64,000 bases of DNA from Candidatus Marispirochaeta associata (lineage in GTDB: Bacteria; Spirochaetota; Spirochaetia; JC444; Marispirochaetaceae). The notes beneath the pieces were generated by a model that was given only the letters and a program-made list of their open reading frames with translations, made no database searches and was not told where the DNA came from. Position numbers and translations under genes: made by a program. Positions within the stretch are counted from its first letter, which is position 1, and every line of letters starts with the position of its first letter. Shown piece by piece: positions 42,829 through 50,924 of this stretch. Location: positions 1 to 64,000 of the forward strand of contig JWTM01000553.1 of NCBI GenBank assembly GCA_001749745.1. The letters run 5' to 3'.

Positions 42829-43266
42829 GTGCAACGGATCGGCACCGAGAACGCCGAAGCCTTCGACACCTCTCTTCTGTTACAGCAGGGCGTATGGTTC
42901 GACCTGCAAGCGGGAGAGAGCGTGTTCAGCTTCGGATCCAGACTCTTGAATGTCGACCTCCCGGCTTTCAACCGGGAGGTCAGTACTATTATCCTCAACC
43001 ACCGGGTCGTAGACGACCCTCAGGAGAGCTTCCTTAGCCCCGGAGATACCTTGATCCTCTCCGGGGCGATGCCCGGCCTTGTAGGAGCAATGCTCCGGAG
43101 CGACAGTCCCCTCAAGGTTTTGCGGGACAGCATCTCCGGCTCCGGGAAGGATAGCGTGACGGCCGATCACGGGAGGGTCCTGGTAAAGGTCTTCAATACG
43201 GTCTTAAAAAACCATAAAGAGGATCTCCTGAAGCGGGGGTTCTATATCGACGGGGATCAGGAATGA
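42829..43266 (+). CDS. AOR-associated hypothetical protein
   Basis: 145-residue protein between AOR and the MoaD-like gene. GTG start 3 bases after the AOR stop; no clear SD, so coupling is probable. It is not a family I can name. The centre (STIILNHRVVDDPQESFL, then LSPGDTLILSGAMPGLVGAMLR) resembles a beta-grasp strand order (compare ING...GDTL in MoaD), followed by a helical tail. Position suggests a cofactor- or electron-transfer-related partner of AOR. Its stop overlaps the next gene by 4 bases (ATGA). Confidence 0.7.
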   Translation: MQRIGTENAEAFDTSLLLQQGVWFDLQAGESVFSFGSRLLNVDLPAFNREVSTIILNHRVVDDPQESFLSPGDTLILSGAMPGLVGAMLRSDSPLKVLRDSISGSGKDSVTADHGRVLVKVFNTVLKNHKEDLLKRGFYIDGDQE

Positions 43267-43505
43267 GCGCGGCGGAACAGAAGAAAATTCTTCTAAAGGT
43301 CTTCGCCACCCTGCGTAAGTTCCGTGCTCCGGAAGGGGAGGAGGTCTTTCCTGAGGACGCGACGGTGGCGGAGATTCTCGCCGGAATCGGCATCCCCCAA
43401 CAGAAGGCGGCGGTGATCTTCATCAACGGCCGACACGCCGAATTAGAGAGCGTGCCTGCCGACGGCGATACCCTGGCTATCTTTCCCCCTGTGGGCGGAG
43501 GATAA
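43263..43505 (+). CDS. MoaD/ThiS-like sulfur carrier protein
   Basis: 80-residue beta-grasp protein with the terminal glycine motif FPPVGGG needed for thiocarboxylate formation. Strand motifs include VFINGRHAELESVPADGDTLAIF in MoaD style. It would deliver sulfur for the dithiolene of the AOR cofactor, after adenylation by the ThiF/MoeB protein encoded at 40116. Last gene of the AOR operon. Extra C-terminal Gly (GGG rather than GG) is slightly unusual. Confidence 0.88.
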   Translation: MSAAEQKKILLKVFATLRKFRAPEGEEVFPEDATVAEILAGIGIPQQKAAVIFINGRHAELESVPADGDTLAIFPPVGGG

Positions 43506-43514
43506 AATAAAATC

Positions 43515-43543
43515 TTGACAGAATCACTAATCGATATAATAAT
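43515..43543 (+). promoter_or_regulatory. Promoter of the secreted-protein gene
   Basis: TTGACA (43515-43520) followed by TATAAT at 14 bases or AATAAT at 17 bases (43538-43543), directly after the MoaD-like gene. Likely start near 43550. Confidence 0.6.
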
Positions 43544-43586
43544 ATTGATTAATATCACACTCAGAAATCTATGGAGGGTTTCAATC

Positions 43587-44303
43587 ATGAAAAAGAGTAT
43601 CTTGTTATCTTTAGTACTGCTCCTGGCCGGCGGAATGCTGGTGGCTCAGGATCTTACAATTGATTATCAATACGACATCACCGGTACCGCCCGGACCAAC
43701 TACTTCTCCTTCTCCGGCCCTATCCGCTACATGTCCGCGGACAAGGACCACTACGACGGGGGAACCGGCGCTTCGGTTCACGGTTCTACCGCTCTTTTCC
43801 AGCCTTATCGGAACGACGTGAAGGGCAATACCGTTATGCCCAGCGGCATGCGCGGCCTCTTCCTCTTCGCCGTAGCGGAACCGGATCAGCCCAAAATCGA
43901 CAACCTGCAGGTGGAAAAGGCCTCTAACGGGGTTATCACGATTCAGTATGCCCACCGGGGAACCGCTTATAAGATCGTAACCGACCGTAACGGCGTAATC
44001 AGCTTTCCGAATGCCGAGCTGTATGAGCGGAAGATCGGCTTTATCCCCCGGGGCGCTCCCCAGGTTATCTCTCGAGATTTCTCTCGTAACGGAGAAGCCG
44101 ACCGCATCGACTACGATAAGGTCTGGAGCTCAGGCGTGGCCGGCGGTCAGTTGGTACAGCGGGGCAACGATGCTCGCACCGGAAGTATCGAGAAGGTCTC
44201 CGCCGACTCTGATGCGATGTTCTACTGGAGCGGCGATCTGAAGGTCACCTTCTCCGGCAACACCCTGCGCATTAACGGCGGCCTGAACGCCGTAGCACGC
44301 TAA
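43587..44303 (+). CDS. Secreted protein of unknown function
   Basis: 238 residues with a Sec signal peptide (MKKSILLSLVLLLAGGMLVAQ, cleavage likely before DLTIDYQ). The mature part is rich in beta-strand and Tyr/Gly, with FSFSGPIRYMSADKDHYDGG and YAHRGTAYKIVTDRNG. No family recognised. GGAGGG (43573-43578) precedes the ATG by about 8 bases; the longer reading frame from 43515 covers its promoter and is not real. A strong promoter in front and terminator behind make it a single-gene unit, probably well expressed. Confidence 0.75.
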   Translation: MKKSILLSLVLLLAGGMLVAQDLTIDYQYDITGTARTNYFSFSGPIRYMSADKDHYDGGTGASVHGSTALFQPYRNDVKGNTVMPSGMRGLFLFAVAEPDQPKIDNLQVEKASNGVITIQYAHRGTAYKIVTDRNGVISFPNAELYERKIGFIPRGAPQVISRDFSRNGEADRIDYDKVWSSGVAGGQLVQRGNDARTGSIEKVSADSDAMFYWSGDLKVTFSGNTLRINGGLNAVAR

Positions 44304-44327
44304 AAGTACAGCTTACAAGCTTTATTC

Positions 44328-44353
44328 ACCGCCGGTATCCGCCGGCGGTTTTT
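44328..44353 (+). terminator. Intrinsic terminator of the secreted-protein gene
   Basis: ACCGCCGG / CCGGCGGT 8-bp stem with a 6-base loop, then TTTTT. Confidence 0.8.
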
Positions 44354-44364
44354 CTATCCGCTGC

Positions 44365-44394
44365 TTGACAACCCTTCTTTTGACTCGGTAGTAT
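44365..44394 (+). promoter_or_regulatory. Promoter of the ABC exporter operon
   Basis: TTGACA (44365-44370), 18 bases, TAGTAT (44389-44394). Predicted start near 44401, giving a leader of about 175 bases before the first exporter gene. Confidence 0.6.
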
Positions 44395-44430
44395 TAAGCA
44401 ACTTTTCGTAATAAGTGACGAGGAAAATCC

Positions 44431-44478
44431 ATGCGAGTATCTGTAAGAATCAGGCTATTGGCCGCCACCCACCTCTGA
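44431..44478 (+). CDS. Leader peptide upstream of the ABC exporter
   Basis: Fifteen-codon reading frame, MRVSVRIRLLAATHL, with AGGAAA 5 bases before the ATG, in the long leader of the exporter operon. Downstream, a hairpin covers the exporter's ribosome site. The arrangement recalls translational or ribosome-mediated attenuation before drug-resistance genes (for example bmrB before bmrCD in Bacillus subtilis). The peptide itself is not a known family. Whether it is translated needs evidence. Confidence 0.45.
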   Translation: MRVSVRIRLLAATHL

Positions 44479-44532
44479 CTCCGGGATTCTCAGGTACGGC
44501 GTTTCCATCTCTTTAGGCGCACCGTTCACCAC

Positions 44533-44570
44533 TCTCCCTGGGAATTATCGCTTCCATTGATCTGGGGAGA
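44533..44570 (+). promoter_or_regulatory. Hairpin masking the exporter ribosome-binding site
   Basis: TCTCCCTGGG (44533-44542) pairs with TCTGGGGAGA (44561-44570), ten pairs including three G-U, loop of 18 bases. The right arm contains GGGGAGA, the only SD for ATG 44576. Confidence 0.55.
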
Positions 44571-44575
44571 TCAGT

Positions 44576-46369
44576 ATGAAAAATAACCTGTTATTGCTCT
44601 GGCGCTTTCTCGAGGGTAAGCGTATAAGCTATCTATTGGCCACCTGTGCGGTTATTCTCGCCTCCTGGTTCGAAATCCAGACCCCCCGTATCCTCGGCTT
44701 TACTCTGGACACGGTAATCGGAGGTAAAGAAGCAGACTCAGTCGGCTGGCTGATCACCATCTATGAGCATGTCGGCGAGCGGCTCTACCTCTTCGCCCTG
44801 CTGCTGGCGGCCGTCTCTCTTCTGGGGGGGCTCTTCCTCTTCGTTAAAGGGCGGCTGACCGCAATCGCCGCGGAGGGAGCGGCTGAGCGGACCCGGCTTA
44901 GGCTCTATGCACACATCCATCGGCTGCCCTTTGGGACCCTCAACAGTATCGACACGGGGGATCTGATCCAGCGGGCCACATCGGATGTGGAGACCGCCCG
45001 CAGTTTTTTTGCCACCCAGTTCTCCGAGGTCGGCAGGACGATCTTCCTCGTAATGCTGGCGGTAGCCGCAATGCTCGGCATCAGTCCGCGGATGACCCTG
45101 GTCTCGTTGAGTCTGGTGCCGGCGATATTCCTCTTCGCCTACATCTACTTTCTACGGATCGAAGAGGTCTTCGAACGGGCCGACGAAGCGGAAGGCCGGC
45201 TCTCCCATACGGCCCAGGAACACCTCTCCGGGGTACGAGTCGTCAAGGCCTTCCGTCGGCAGCAGGAGGAGCTTGCCAAGTTCGACCGTCGTAATCGGGA
45301 GCATCGGGACGAGTCGGTCAAGGTGATTCGACTCTTGGCCGGTTACTGGAGCTTCTCGGAAACTATGTCCTTGCTGCAGATTGCCATGGTGCTCTTCTTC
45401 GGAGTGCGCTGGGCCGCGGCCGGTTCGATTAGCGTGGGAACCTTGGTGGTCTTCTTCTCCTATACCGCCCTGCTCTTGTGGCCGATTCGGCAGCTGGGGA
45501 GAATCCTCTCGGAGATGGGAAAGGCCCTGGTGGCGCTGAAACGGATAGAGGCGATCTTTGAAATGCAAGGCGAAATCGAGACTGGATCTCGCCGTACGCC
45601 GATAAAGGGGGGCGTCGAGCTTCGCGGCGTCTCCCTCCGCTACGACGATAAGAGTGAGGTGCTTCAGGATATCAATCTGAAGATCCGTCCCGGCGAAACG
45701 GTGGCGATCCTGGGGAAGACCGGAAGCGGAAAATCGAGCCTGGTTCAGCTTTTGGGACGACTCTATGAACCGAGCTGCGGAGAGATCCTGCTGGACGGTA
45801 TCCCCATTCAGGAGTTCGACCTGACCTGGCTCAGGTCGCAAGTCGGGATTATTCTGCAGGAGCCCTTCCTCTATCGTCGCAGTCTTAAAGAGAATGTCAT
45901 CCTGGCCGAGCCCCATCTACCCGAGCCGCGCCTGGAAGAGGCCGCCCGACAGGCGGCGCTCCACACGGTAGTAAGGGAGTTCGAGAAGGGCTGGGACACG
46001 CCGGTAGGCGAGGGCGGCGTTACCCTCTCGGGAGGGCAGAAGCAGCGGGTGGCCATTGCGCGCATGCTGGTGCGAGATCAGCCGCTCCTTATATTCGACG
46101 ACTCATTGAGTGCGGTCGACGCAAGTACCGACGCCCGAATTCGGCGGGCGCTCAAGCGACGTCACGACTCCCGCACCACGATCCTGATATCCCACCGCAT
46201 CAGTACGCTGATGGAGGCCGAGCGCATCCTGGTTATGGATCGCGGGCGGATTGTTCAGCAGGGGGATCACGCCACCCTGCTCGGACGGCAAGGGCTTTAT
46301 CGACGGATTTGGAATCTGCAGAGCAGTCTGGAAGAGCAGATGAGGGAGGCCGGCGATGCCTCAGCCTGA
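44576..46369 (+). CDS. Heterodimeric ABC exporter subunit with degenerate ATP site
   Basis: Exporter half-transporter, 597 residues: six-helix membrane domain (about 1-320) then an ATPase domain. Walker A GKTGSGKSS, Q-loop GIILQEPF, signature LSGGQKQR, Walker B LLIFDDSLSAVD, H-loop ISHRIS. The catalytic Glu after Walker B is Asp, as in the degenerate site of heterodimeric exporters such as BmrC/TM287. It overlaps the second subunit gene by 14 bases. Probable role is drug, lipid or peptide export across the inner membrane; the substrate is unknown. Confidence 0.92.
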   Translation: MKNNLLLLWRFLEGKRISYLLATCAVILASWFEIQTPRILGFTLDTVIGGKEADSVGWLITIYEHVGERLYLFALLLAAVSLLGGLFLFVKGRLTAIAAEGAAERTRLRLYAHIHRLPFGTLNSIDTGDLIQRATSDVETARSFFATQFSEVGRTIFLVMLAVAAMLGISPRMTLVSLSLVPAIFLFAYIYFLRIEEVFERADEAEGRLSHTAQEHLSGVRVVKAFRRQQEELAKFDRRNREHRDESVKVIRLLAGYWSFSETMSLLQIAMVLFFGVRWAAAGSISVGTLVVFFSYTALLLWPIRQLGRILSEMGKALVALKRIEAIFEMQGEIETGSRRTPIKGGVELRGVSLRYDDKSEVLQDINLKIRPGETVAILGKTGSGKSSLVQLLGRLYEPSCGEILLDGIPIQEFDLTWLRSQVGIILQEPFLYRRSLKENVILAEPHLPEPRLEEAARQAALHTVVREFEKGWDTPVGEGGVTLSGGQKQRVAIARMLVRDQPLLIFDDSLSAVDASTDARIRRALKRRHDSRTTILISHRISTLMEAERILVMDRGRIVQQGDHATLLGRQGLYRRIWNLQSSLEEQMREAGDASA

Positions 46370-48155
46370 CGACAGAGAGTTCGGAAAACGCTTTGATCCC
46401 GCCACCTGGCGGGTCCTTCTTCGGTTCACCGCCGAAAACAAGGGACCCCTGGCGGTGATGATCCTGCTCATGCTTCTGGTGGCCGGTCTCGAGGCGCTGC
46501 AGCCCTTTATGACCGGCTGGGTGATAGACCATGTGGTGATTCCCGATCGACTGGAGCGGTTGCCGGCCTTTATGGCCCTCTTCCTGGGTATGGCCGCCGC
46601 CTTGGGCGGTATGATCTGGTGGTTCATCGATATCGCCGGAAAGATCGAGATGCAGATGGTCTACTCAATCCGCCGGGCCTGTTTCGAGAAGCTGCAGGAG
46701 CTCTCGTTCGCCTATTTCGACCGTACCTCCAACGGCTGGATCCTGGCCCGACTTACCTCGGATACCCAGAAGATCGGCTCCATCGTCGCCTGGGGCATCG
46801 TGGATATCGCCTGGGGCTTCACGATGATGAGCGCCATGGCGCTCCTAATGCTGATCACGAATCTGAAGCTGGCGCTGGTAACGCTGGCGGTGATCCCGCC
46901 GCTCTTGTGGCTGAGCCTCGTATTCCAGCGGCGGATCCTGGGACTGTTCCGCCATGTGCGCAAGACCAATTCTAAGATAACCGCCTCCTTTAACGAGGGC
47001 ATCATGGGAGCCAGGACCAGTAAAACCCTCGTCCGGGAGGAGGCGAATCTGAAGGAGTTCGGCGGACTCACCGGCAGTATGCGCAGGGTCTCGGTACGGG
47101 CGGCCAGCCTCTCATCCCTCTATCTGCCGGCGGTAATCTTTCTCGGAAGCATAGGTACGGCCCTGGCCCTCTGGCGTGGCGGAAGCGGCGTAATAACAGG
47201 CGGTATCAGCTACGGCGTCTTGGTCAGTTTTCTTTTCGCCACCGGCCGTTTCTTCGACCCGGTTATGGAGCTCTCCCGGGTCTTTGCCGAGTTTCAGTAC
47301 GCCCAGGCCTCGGCCGAGCGGGTGGTCTCCCTCTTGAATGAAGAGCCGGAAATCAGGGACCGGCCGGGACTCCAAGCGGCCGAATCGTACGCCAAGATCC
47401 GGGGTGAGGTTTCATTCCGGAATGTCTCGTTTCGGTATGTAGAGAATCAACCGGTGCTCGAGGAGTTCAATCTCAGCATCCGGCCGGGCGAGACGGTGGC
47501 GCTGGTAGGGGAGACCGGCTCCGGAAAGAGCACCATCGTCAATCTGTTATGCCGCTTCTACGAGCCGACCAGCGGAGAGATACTGATCGACGGGGTCGAT
47601 TACCGAGAGCGCCCTCAAGGCTGGCTCCACGGGCAGCTTGGTTATGTCCTGCAGACGCCCTATCTCTTCTCGGGGACAATCTACGATAATATTCTCTATG
47701 GTCGGCCCGATGCTCGAAGGGATGAGGTAATTGCCGCGGCGCGCACAGTGGCGGCGGATGAGTTCATTCGCGCTATTGAGGGTGGCTATGAGGCCGACGT
47801 CGGTCCCGGCGGGAACAAGCTCTCCACCGGTCAGAAGCAGCTCATATCCTTCGCTCGGGCGGTTTTGGCCGATCCGCGTCTTTTTGTTCTGGACGAGGCG
47901 ACCAGTTCGGTGGATACTGAAACGGAAGCCCTGATACAGAAGGCTCTAACGACGGTTCTTACCGGACGCACCAGTTTCTTGATCGCCCACCGGCTCTCCA
48001 CGGTCCGGCAGGCCGATATGATTATCTTGCTCGACAAGGGGCGGATCGTAGAATCCGGCACGCATGATGAACTGATGCTTCGGGGCCAAGCCTACGCCGA
48101 GCTCTATACCAGTCAGTTTTCCCGGGAGGCTGAGGAGGAGCTCCTGCGAAGTTAG
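46356..48155 (+). CDS. Heterodimeric ABC exporter subunit with canonical catalytic Glu
   Basis: Partner half-transporter, 599 residues, six-helix domain then ATPase: Walker A GETGSGKST, signature LSTGQKQL (variant), Walker B LFVLDEATSSVD with the catalytic Glu, H-loop IAHRLS. The variant signature faces the Asp-bearing site of the first subunit, so the pair has one active and one degenerate ATP site. Together they form the complete exporter. No separate SD; it starts inside the first gene. Confidence 0.92.
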   Translation: MPQPDDREFGKRFDPATWRVLLRFTAENKGPLAVMILLMLLVAGLEALQPFMTGWVIDHVVIPDRLERLPAFMALFLGMAAALGGMIWWFIDIAGKIEMQMVYSIRRACFEKLQELSFAYFDRTSNGWILARLTSDTQKIGSIVAWGIVDIAWGFTMMSAMALLMLITNLKLALVTLAVIPPLLWLSLVFQRRILGLFRHVRKTNSKITASFNEGIMGARTSKTLVREEANLKEFGGLTGSMRRVSVRAASLSSLYLPAVIFLGSIGTALALWRGGSGVITGGISYGVLVSFLFATGRFFDPVMELSRVFAEFQYAQASAERVVSLLNEEPEIRDRPGLQAAESYAKIRGEVSFRNVSFRYVENQPVLEEFNLSIRPGETVALVGETGSGKSTIVNLLCRFYEPTSGEILIDGVDYRERPQGWLHGQLGYVLQTPYLFSGTIYDNILYGRPDARRDEVIAAARTVAADEFIRAIEGGYEADVGPGGNKLSTGQKQLISFARAVLADPRLFVLDEATSSVDTETEALIQKALTTVLTGRTSFLIAHRLSTVRQADMIILLDKGRIVESGTHDELMLRGQAYAELYTSQFSREAEEELLRS

Positions 48156-48179
48156 TCCGTCCCTGATGAGGAGTCGTTT

Positions 48180-49148
48180 ATGCGTTGGCCCTTGGTATTT
48201 CCCGCCGTTTTGCTGCTATTCGGCGTCTCTTGTACCAGCTCCCCGGAAAGACGCGCCGAGGCCATGGCCCGGGAGATCGGTTCGGCGGCGGTTCTGGCCG
48301 TACGGAAGGGCGAGGTACTATTTTCATACGGCGATGTAACGCGAAACCTCCCTTGCCATTCGATCCGGAAGCCCTTCCTCGGCGCCCTCTACGGCATTTA
48401 TCGTGAGCGGGGAATTATCGACATCGATGCGACCATCGCGGAACTCGGCATTGACGATATTCCTCCGGAATTATCGGAGAACGAGAAGCGGGCCTGCGTC
48501 AGGGATCTTCTCGCCGCCCGCTCCGGAATCTATCATCCCGCCGCCGGCGAGGTTCCGGCCATGGAGCGCGCCCGACCCGAGCGAGGAAGCCATCCGGCGG
48601 ATACCCACTTCTATTACAATAACTGGGACTTCAACGCCCTGGGGACTATCTTCCGGGAGCAGACCGGCGAGGATATCTTCGCGGCCTTCGAGCGGGAGAT
48701 CGCTGTACCGATCGGGATGCAGGATTTTTCCGCCGCTAACTGTCGCTACGCCTATGAGTATTCAAAATCGGTACACCCCGCCTACTTCTTCAGTATGTCC
48801 GCCCGGGATATGGCCCGCTTCGGCGAGCTGTTGGCCGCTTGGGGAGAGTGGGACGGTCGCCAGATTATTCCCCGGGAGTGGATCGAAGTCTCCACTCTTG
48901 CCTATTCTGAGAAGGGTATCCATAACGATCCCTACGGGTATCTCTGGTGCATCGTTCCCGCCGAGCAGGGGCTGGGGCGGGGCTTTTACCATACCGGCAT
49001 GTCCGTGCATCTGCTGACGGTTTTCCCCGATCTCGATCTGGTCCTGGTCCATCGGGTGGATACCGAAGAGCCGTATACGACGACTTTTAGGGAGGTAGTT
49101 GAGCTGATGGAACAGGTGATGGAAATTGCATTAAAGGAGACGAGTTGA
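48180..49148 (+). CDS. Beta-lactamase-fold serine hydrolase, lipoprotein
   Basis: Class C beta-lactamase/D-aminopeptidase superfamily protein, 322 residues. A relaxed lipobox FGVSC (Cys18) makes it a lipoprotein exposed to the periplasm. Active-site motif SxxK is SIRK (Ser61, Lys64), YxN is YNN in THFYYNNWDFN, and a C-terminal HxG-like motif is HTGMSVH. True beta-lactamase activity cannot be assumed; esterase or peptidase roles are common. GAGGAG precedes the ATG. It follows the exporter genes by 24 bases and may be co-transcribed. Confidence 0.85.
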   Translation: MRWPLVFPAVLLLFGVSCTSSPERRAEAMAREIGSAAVLAVRKGEVLFSYGDVTRNLPCHSIRKPFLGALYGIYRERGIIDIDATIAELGIDDIPPELSENEKRACVRDLLAARSGIYHPAAGEVPAMERARPERGSHPADTHFYYNNWDFNALGTIFREQTGEDIFAAFEREIAVPIGMQDFSAANCRYAYEYSKSVHPAYFFSMSARDMARFGELLAAWGEWDGRQIIPREWIEVSTLAYSEKGIHNDPYGYLWCIVPAEQGLGRGFYHTGMSVHLLTVFPDLDLVLVHRVDTEEPYTTTFREVVELMEQVMEIALKETS

Positions 49149-49204
49149 TGATTCCGGAGTATATCATCCGAGTGCTACCCGGCCTCAGACTTTTTGCGGA
49201 CTAG
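49148..49204 (+). CDS. Possible micro-ORF coupled to the serine hydrolase
   Basis: MIPEYIIRVLPGLRLFAD (18 residues), starting within the hydrolase stop codon (TGATG) and with AAAGGAG 8 bases upstream. Hydrophobic and basic. It may be a translated small peptide or a chance frame. The rest of the gap up to 49341 shows no gene; it holds only the candidate -10 (TAGAGT) of the next gene. Confidence 0.3.
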   Translation: MIPEYIIRVLPGLRLFAD

Positions 49205-49341
49205 TCGCCGTCAGGTACGGTATAGTGCCTGCGGCCTTGACCCGCGGCGGTGCAATATTTCTGCTTGCCTCCGGTTTACTCTAATAATAGTAGAGCAACC
49301 GGCTGAGGCAGTGGTCACTACCGCGGTCGATAGAGTACCTT

Positions 49342-50157
49342 ATGGTCATGAAGAGATTCCTTGCAATTTTAATCATATATTTCCTTTCTGTTACATCCCT
49401 CCTCTCCCTCTCCGAAGAGCGTCGGGTGATCGGCCGCTCCGTCGAAGGGAGACCGATCGAGATGGTGTCCCTCGGTTCGGGTCCGGAGGCCTTGTTGCTG
49501 GTCGGCGGAATCCACGGCGGGTATGAATGGAACACGGTACTCTTGATGCAGCAGTTTATTGAGTACTATCGCGATGAACCGGACCGAATTCCGGACGGGA
49601 TTAGACTTCACTTCGTGGTTAACATGAATCCCGACGGTCTGCATCGGATAATCGGCGACCGGGAGCTTAAGGGCTTCGACTTTTCCGGTGTGGACACGCG
49701 CGCGGGCCGCTTCAATGCCAATCTCGTCGATCTCAACCGCAACTGGGACTACGAGTGGGAACCGACCTCCTACTGGGGTACGACCGAGGTAAAAGCCGGA
49801 TCCGCTCCTTTTAGCGAGCCGGAGACCCGGGCCGTCCGGGATCTGGTAACGGAGCTGCGCCCTCTGGGAGTCCTATTCTTTCACAGCGCCGCCGACGGAC
49901 TCTATCACGGCGGACGGCGGGACGGTTTCGAGCCGTCCAAGCGACTGGCGGAGGCCTATGCCGAAGGATCGGGCTATAGACTGCCTGAAGCGGATGCCAA
50001 AGGACTGGTCACCTATCGCATAACCGGCTCGGCTTCTAACTATCTGTACACCCGGGGCATTCCCGCCATTGTCGTAGAACTCTCCACGCACCACCGCACG
50101 GAGTTTGACCGTAACCGCCGCGGGATGCGGACGCTCCTGGATTATCTGCAGGGCTGA
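49342..50157 (+). CDS. M14-family zinc carboxypeptidase-like protein
   Basis: Exported peptidase-like protein, 271 residues. N-terminal signal sequence (RFLAILIIYFLSVTSLLSLS). Zinc ligands His58 and Glu62 in GGIHGGYEWN; substrate-pocket DLNRNWDYEW; the third zinc His is in FFHSAADG; catalytic Glu in AIVVELSTHH. This resembles small M14 members that act on cell-wall or other short peptides. TAGAGT ends 5 bases before the ATG; no SD. Likely periplasmic. Confidence 0.88.
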   Translation: MVMKRFLAILIIYFLSVTSLLSLSEERRVIGRSVEGRPIEMVSLGSGPEALLLVGGIHGGYEWNTVLLMQQFIEYYRDEPDRIPDGIRLHFVVNMNPDGLHRIIGDRELKGFDFSGVDTRAGRFNANLVDLNRNWDYEWEPTSYWGTTEVKAGSAPFSEPETRAVRDLVTELRPLGVLFFHSAADGLYHGGRRDGFEPSKRLAEAYAEGSGYRLPEADAKGLVTYRITGSASNYLYTRGIPAIVVELSTHHRTEFDRNRRGMRTLLDYLQG

Positions 50158-50182
50158 ACAAGAATTTATTAGCGTTCGTTCG

Positions 50183-50199
50183 AAAATTATAGTAATTTT
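50183..50199. promoter_or_regulatory. AT-rich palindrome before the FecR-domain gene
   Basis: AAAATTA-TAG-TAATTTT, perfect 7-3-7 inverted repeat in the 100-base gap between the M14 peptidase and FecR-domain genes. It may be an operator or part of a promoter; not GC-rich enough for a terminator. Confidence 0.4.
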
Positions 50200-50257
50200 A
50201 GATTACAGCAAGTCAATTGAAACGAAGCGGTACCGGCGACCGTGAAAGGAGCAAAGA

Positions 50258-50923
50258 ATGCGAAAAATGGAATTGGGTGTAAGCTATCTACTCTTTATCT
50301 TGTTGATCGGCACGCTGCCCCTCCTTGCCGGGGGGCAGCCGGAGATGATCAATCCCGCTACCCTCGACGGCGAACTGGTTTATGCCGAGGGAGATGTATC
50401 GGTCAATGGAGCCGCCGTGGAGATCGGCGATGCCATTAAGCCGGGCGACCGGATTAAGACCGGAATCGACGGGATCGCCGAGATCGCTTTCGGGCCGCGG
50501 AATATCATTCAGTTTCTGGAAGAGACCGACGGAGTAATCAATCCCGCCTGGTCCGGTTTGGCGGTAGAGACCGGTACCGTGGCCGCGGTACTCAACGGAC
50601 TCGACCGACTCGGATTCGACGAGAATAACCAGTTTCAGGTCCGCACCTCCACCGCAGTTATGGGCGTTCGGGGAACGAGCTTTTTTATTACTAATCCCGA
50701 GGAGAACCAGGCCTATTTCTGTACGTGCCACGGCAAGCTGCATATCGAAGGGATCGATGGTTTGGTGGAAGAGGATACCGAGGCGTATCACCATGCCGCG
50801 GTCTGGTATATCCGCACGCCCGACGGTATCCAGGCCTTTCCCTCCGGACTGCACTATCATGACGACGATACCCTCAATGATATAGCCGCCAAGGCGAACA
50901 CCAAGGTTCTGTGGCGGGATTAA
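50258..50923 (+). CDS. FecR-domain secreted protein
   Basis: 221-residue exported protein: signal peptide (about 1-25, ending LLAGG) followed by a FecR-type beta-sandwich: VYAEGDVSVNG, IKPGDRIKTGIDGIAEIAFG, and VRTSTAVMGVRGTSFFIT. The family binds or senses extracellular ligands or carbohydrate. A Cys pair in YFCTCHG may form a disulfide. GAAAGGAG precedes the ATG. Its stop lies one base before the convergent pyruvate kinase stop. Confidence 0.88.
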   Translation: MRKMELGVSYLLFILLIGTLPLLAGGQPEMINPATLDGELVYAEGDVSVNGAAVEIGDAIKPGDRIKTGIDGIAEIAFGPRNIIQFLEETDGVINPAWSGLAVETGTVAAVLNGLDRLGFDENNQFQVRTSTAVMGVRGTSFFITNPEENQAYFCTCHGKLHIEGIDGLVEEDTEAYHHAAVWYIRTPDGIQAFPSGLHYHDDDTLNDIAAKANTKVLWRD

Positions 50924-50924
50924 A

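Noticed and set aside
41812..42834. Long minus-strand frame opposite AOR
   Set aside because: Antisense to a well-supported enzyme with all cluster ligands; translation resembles no protein family.
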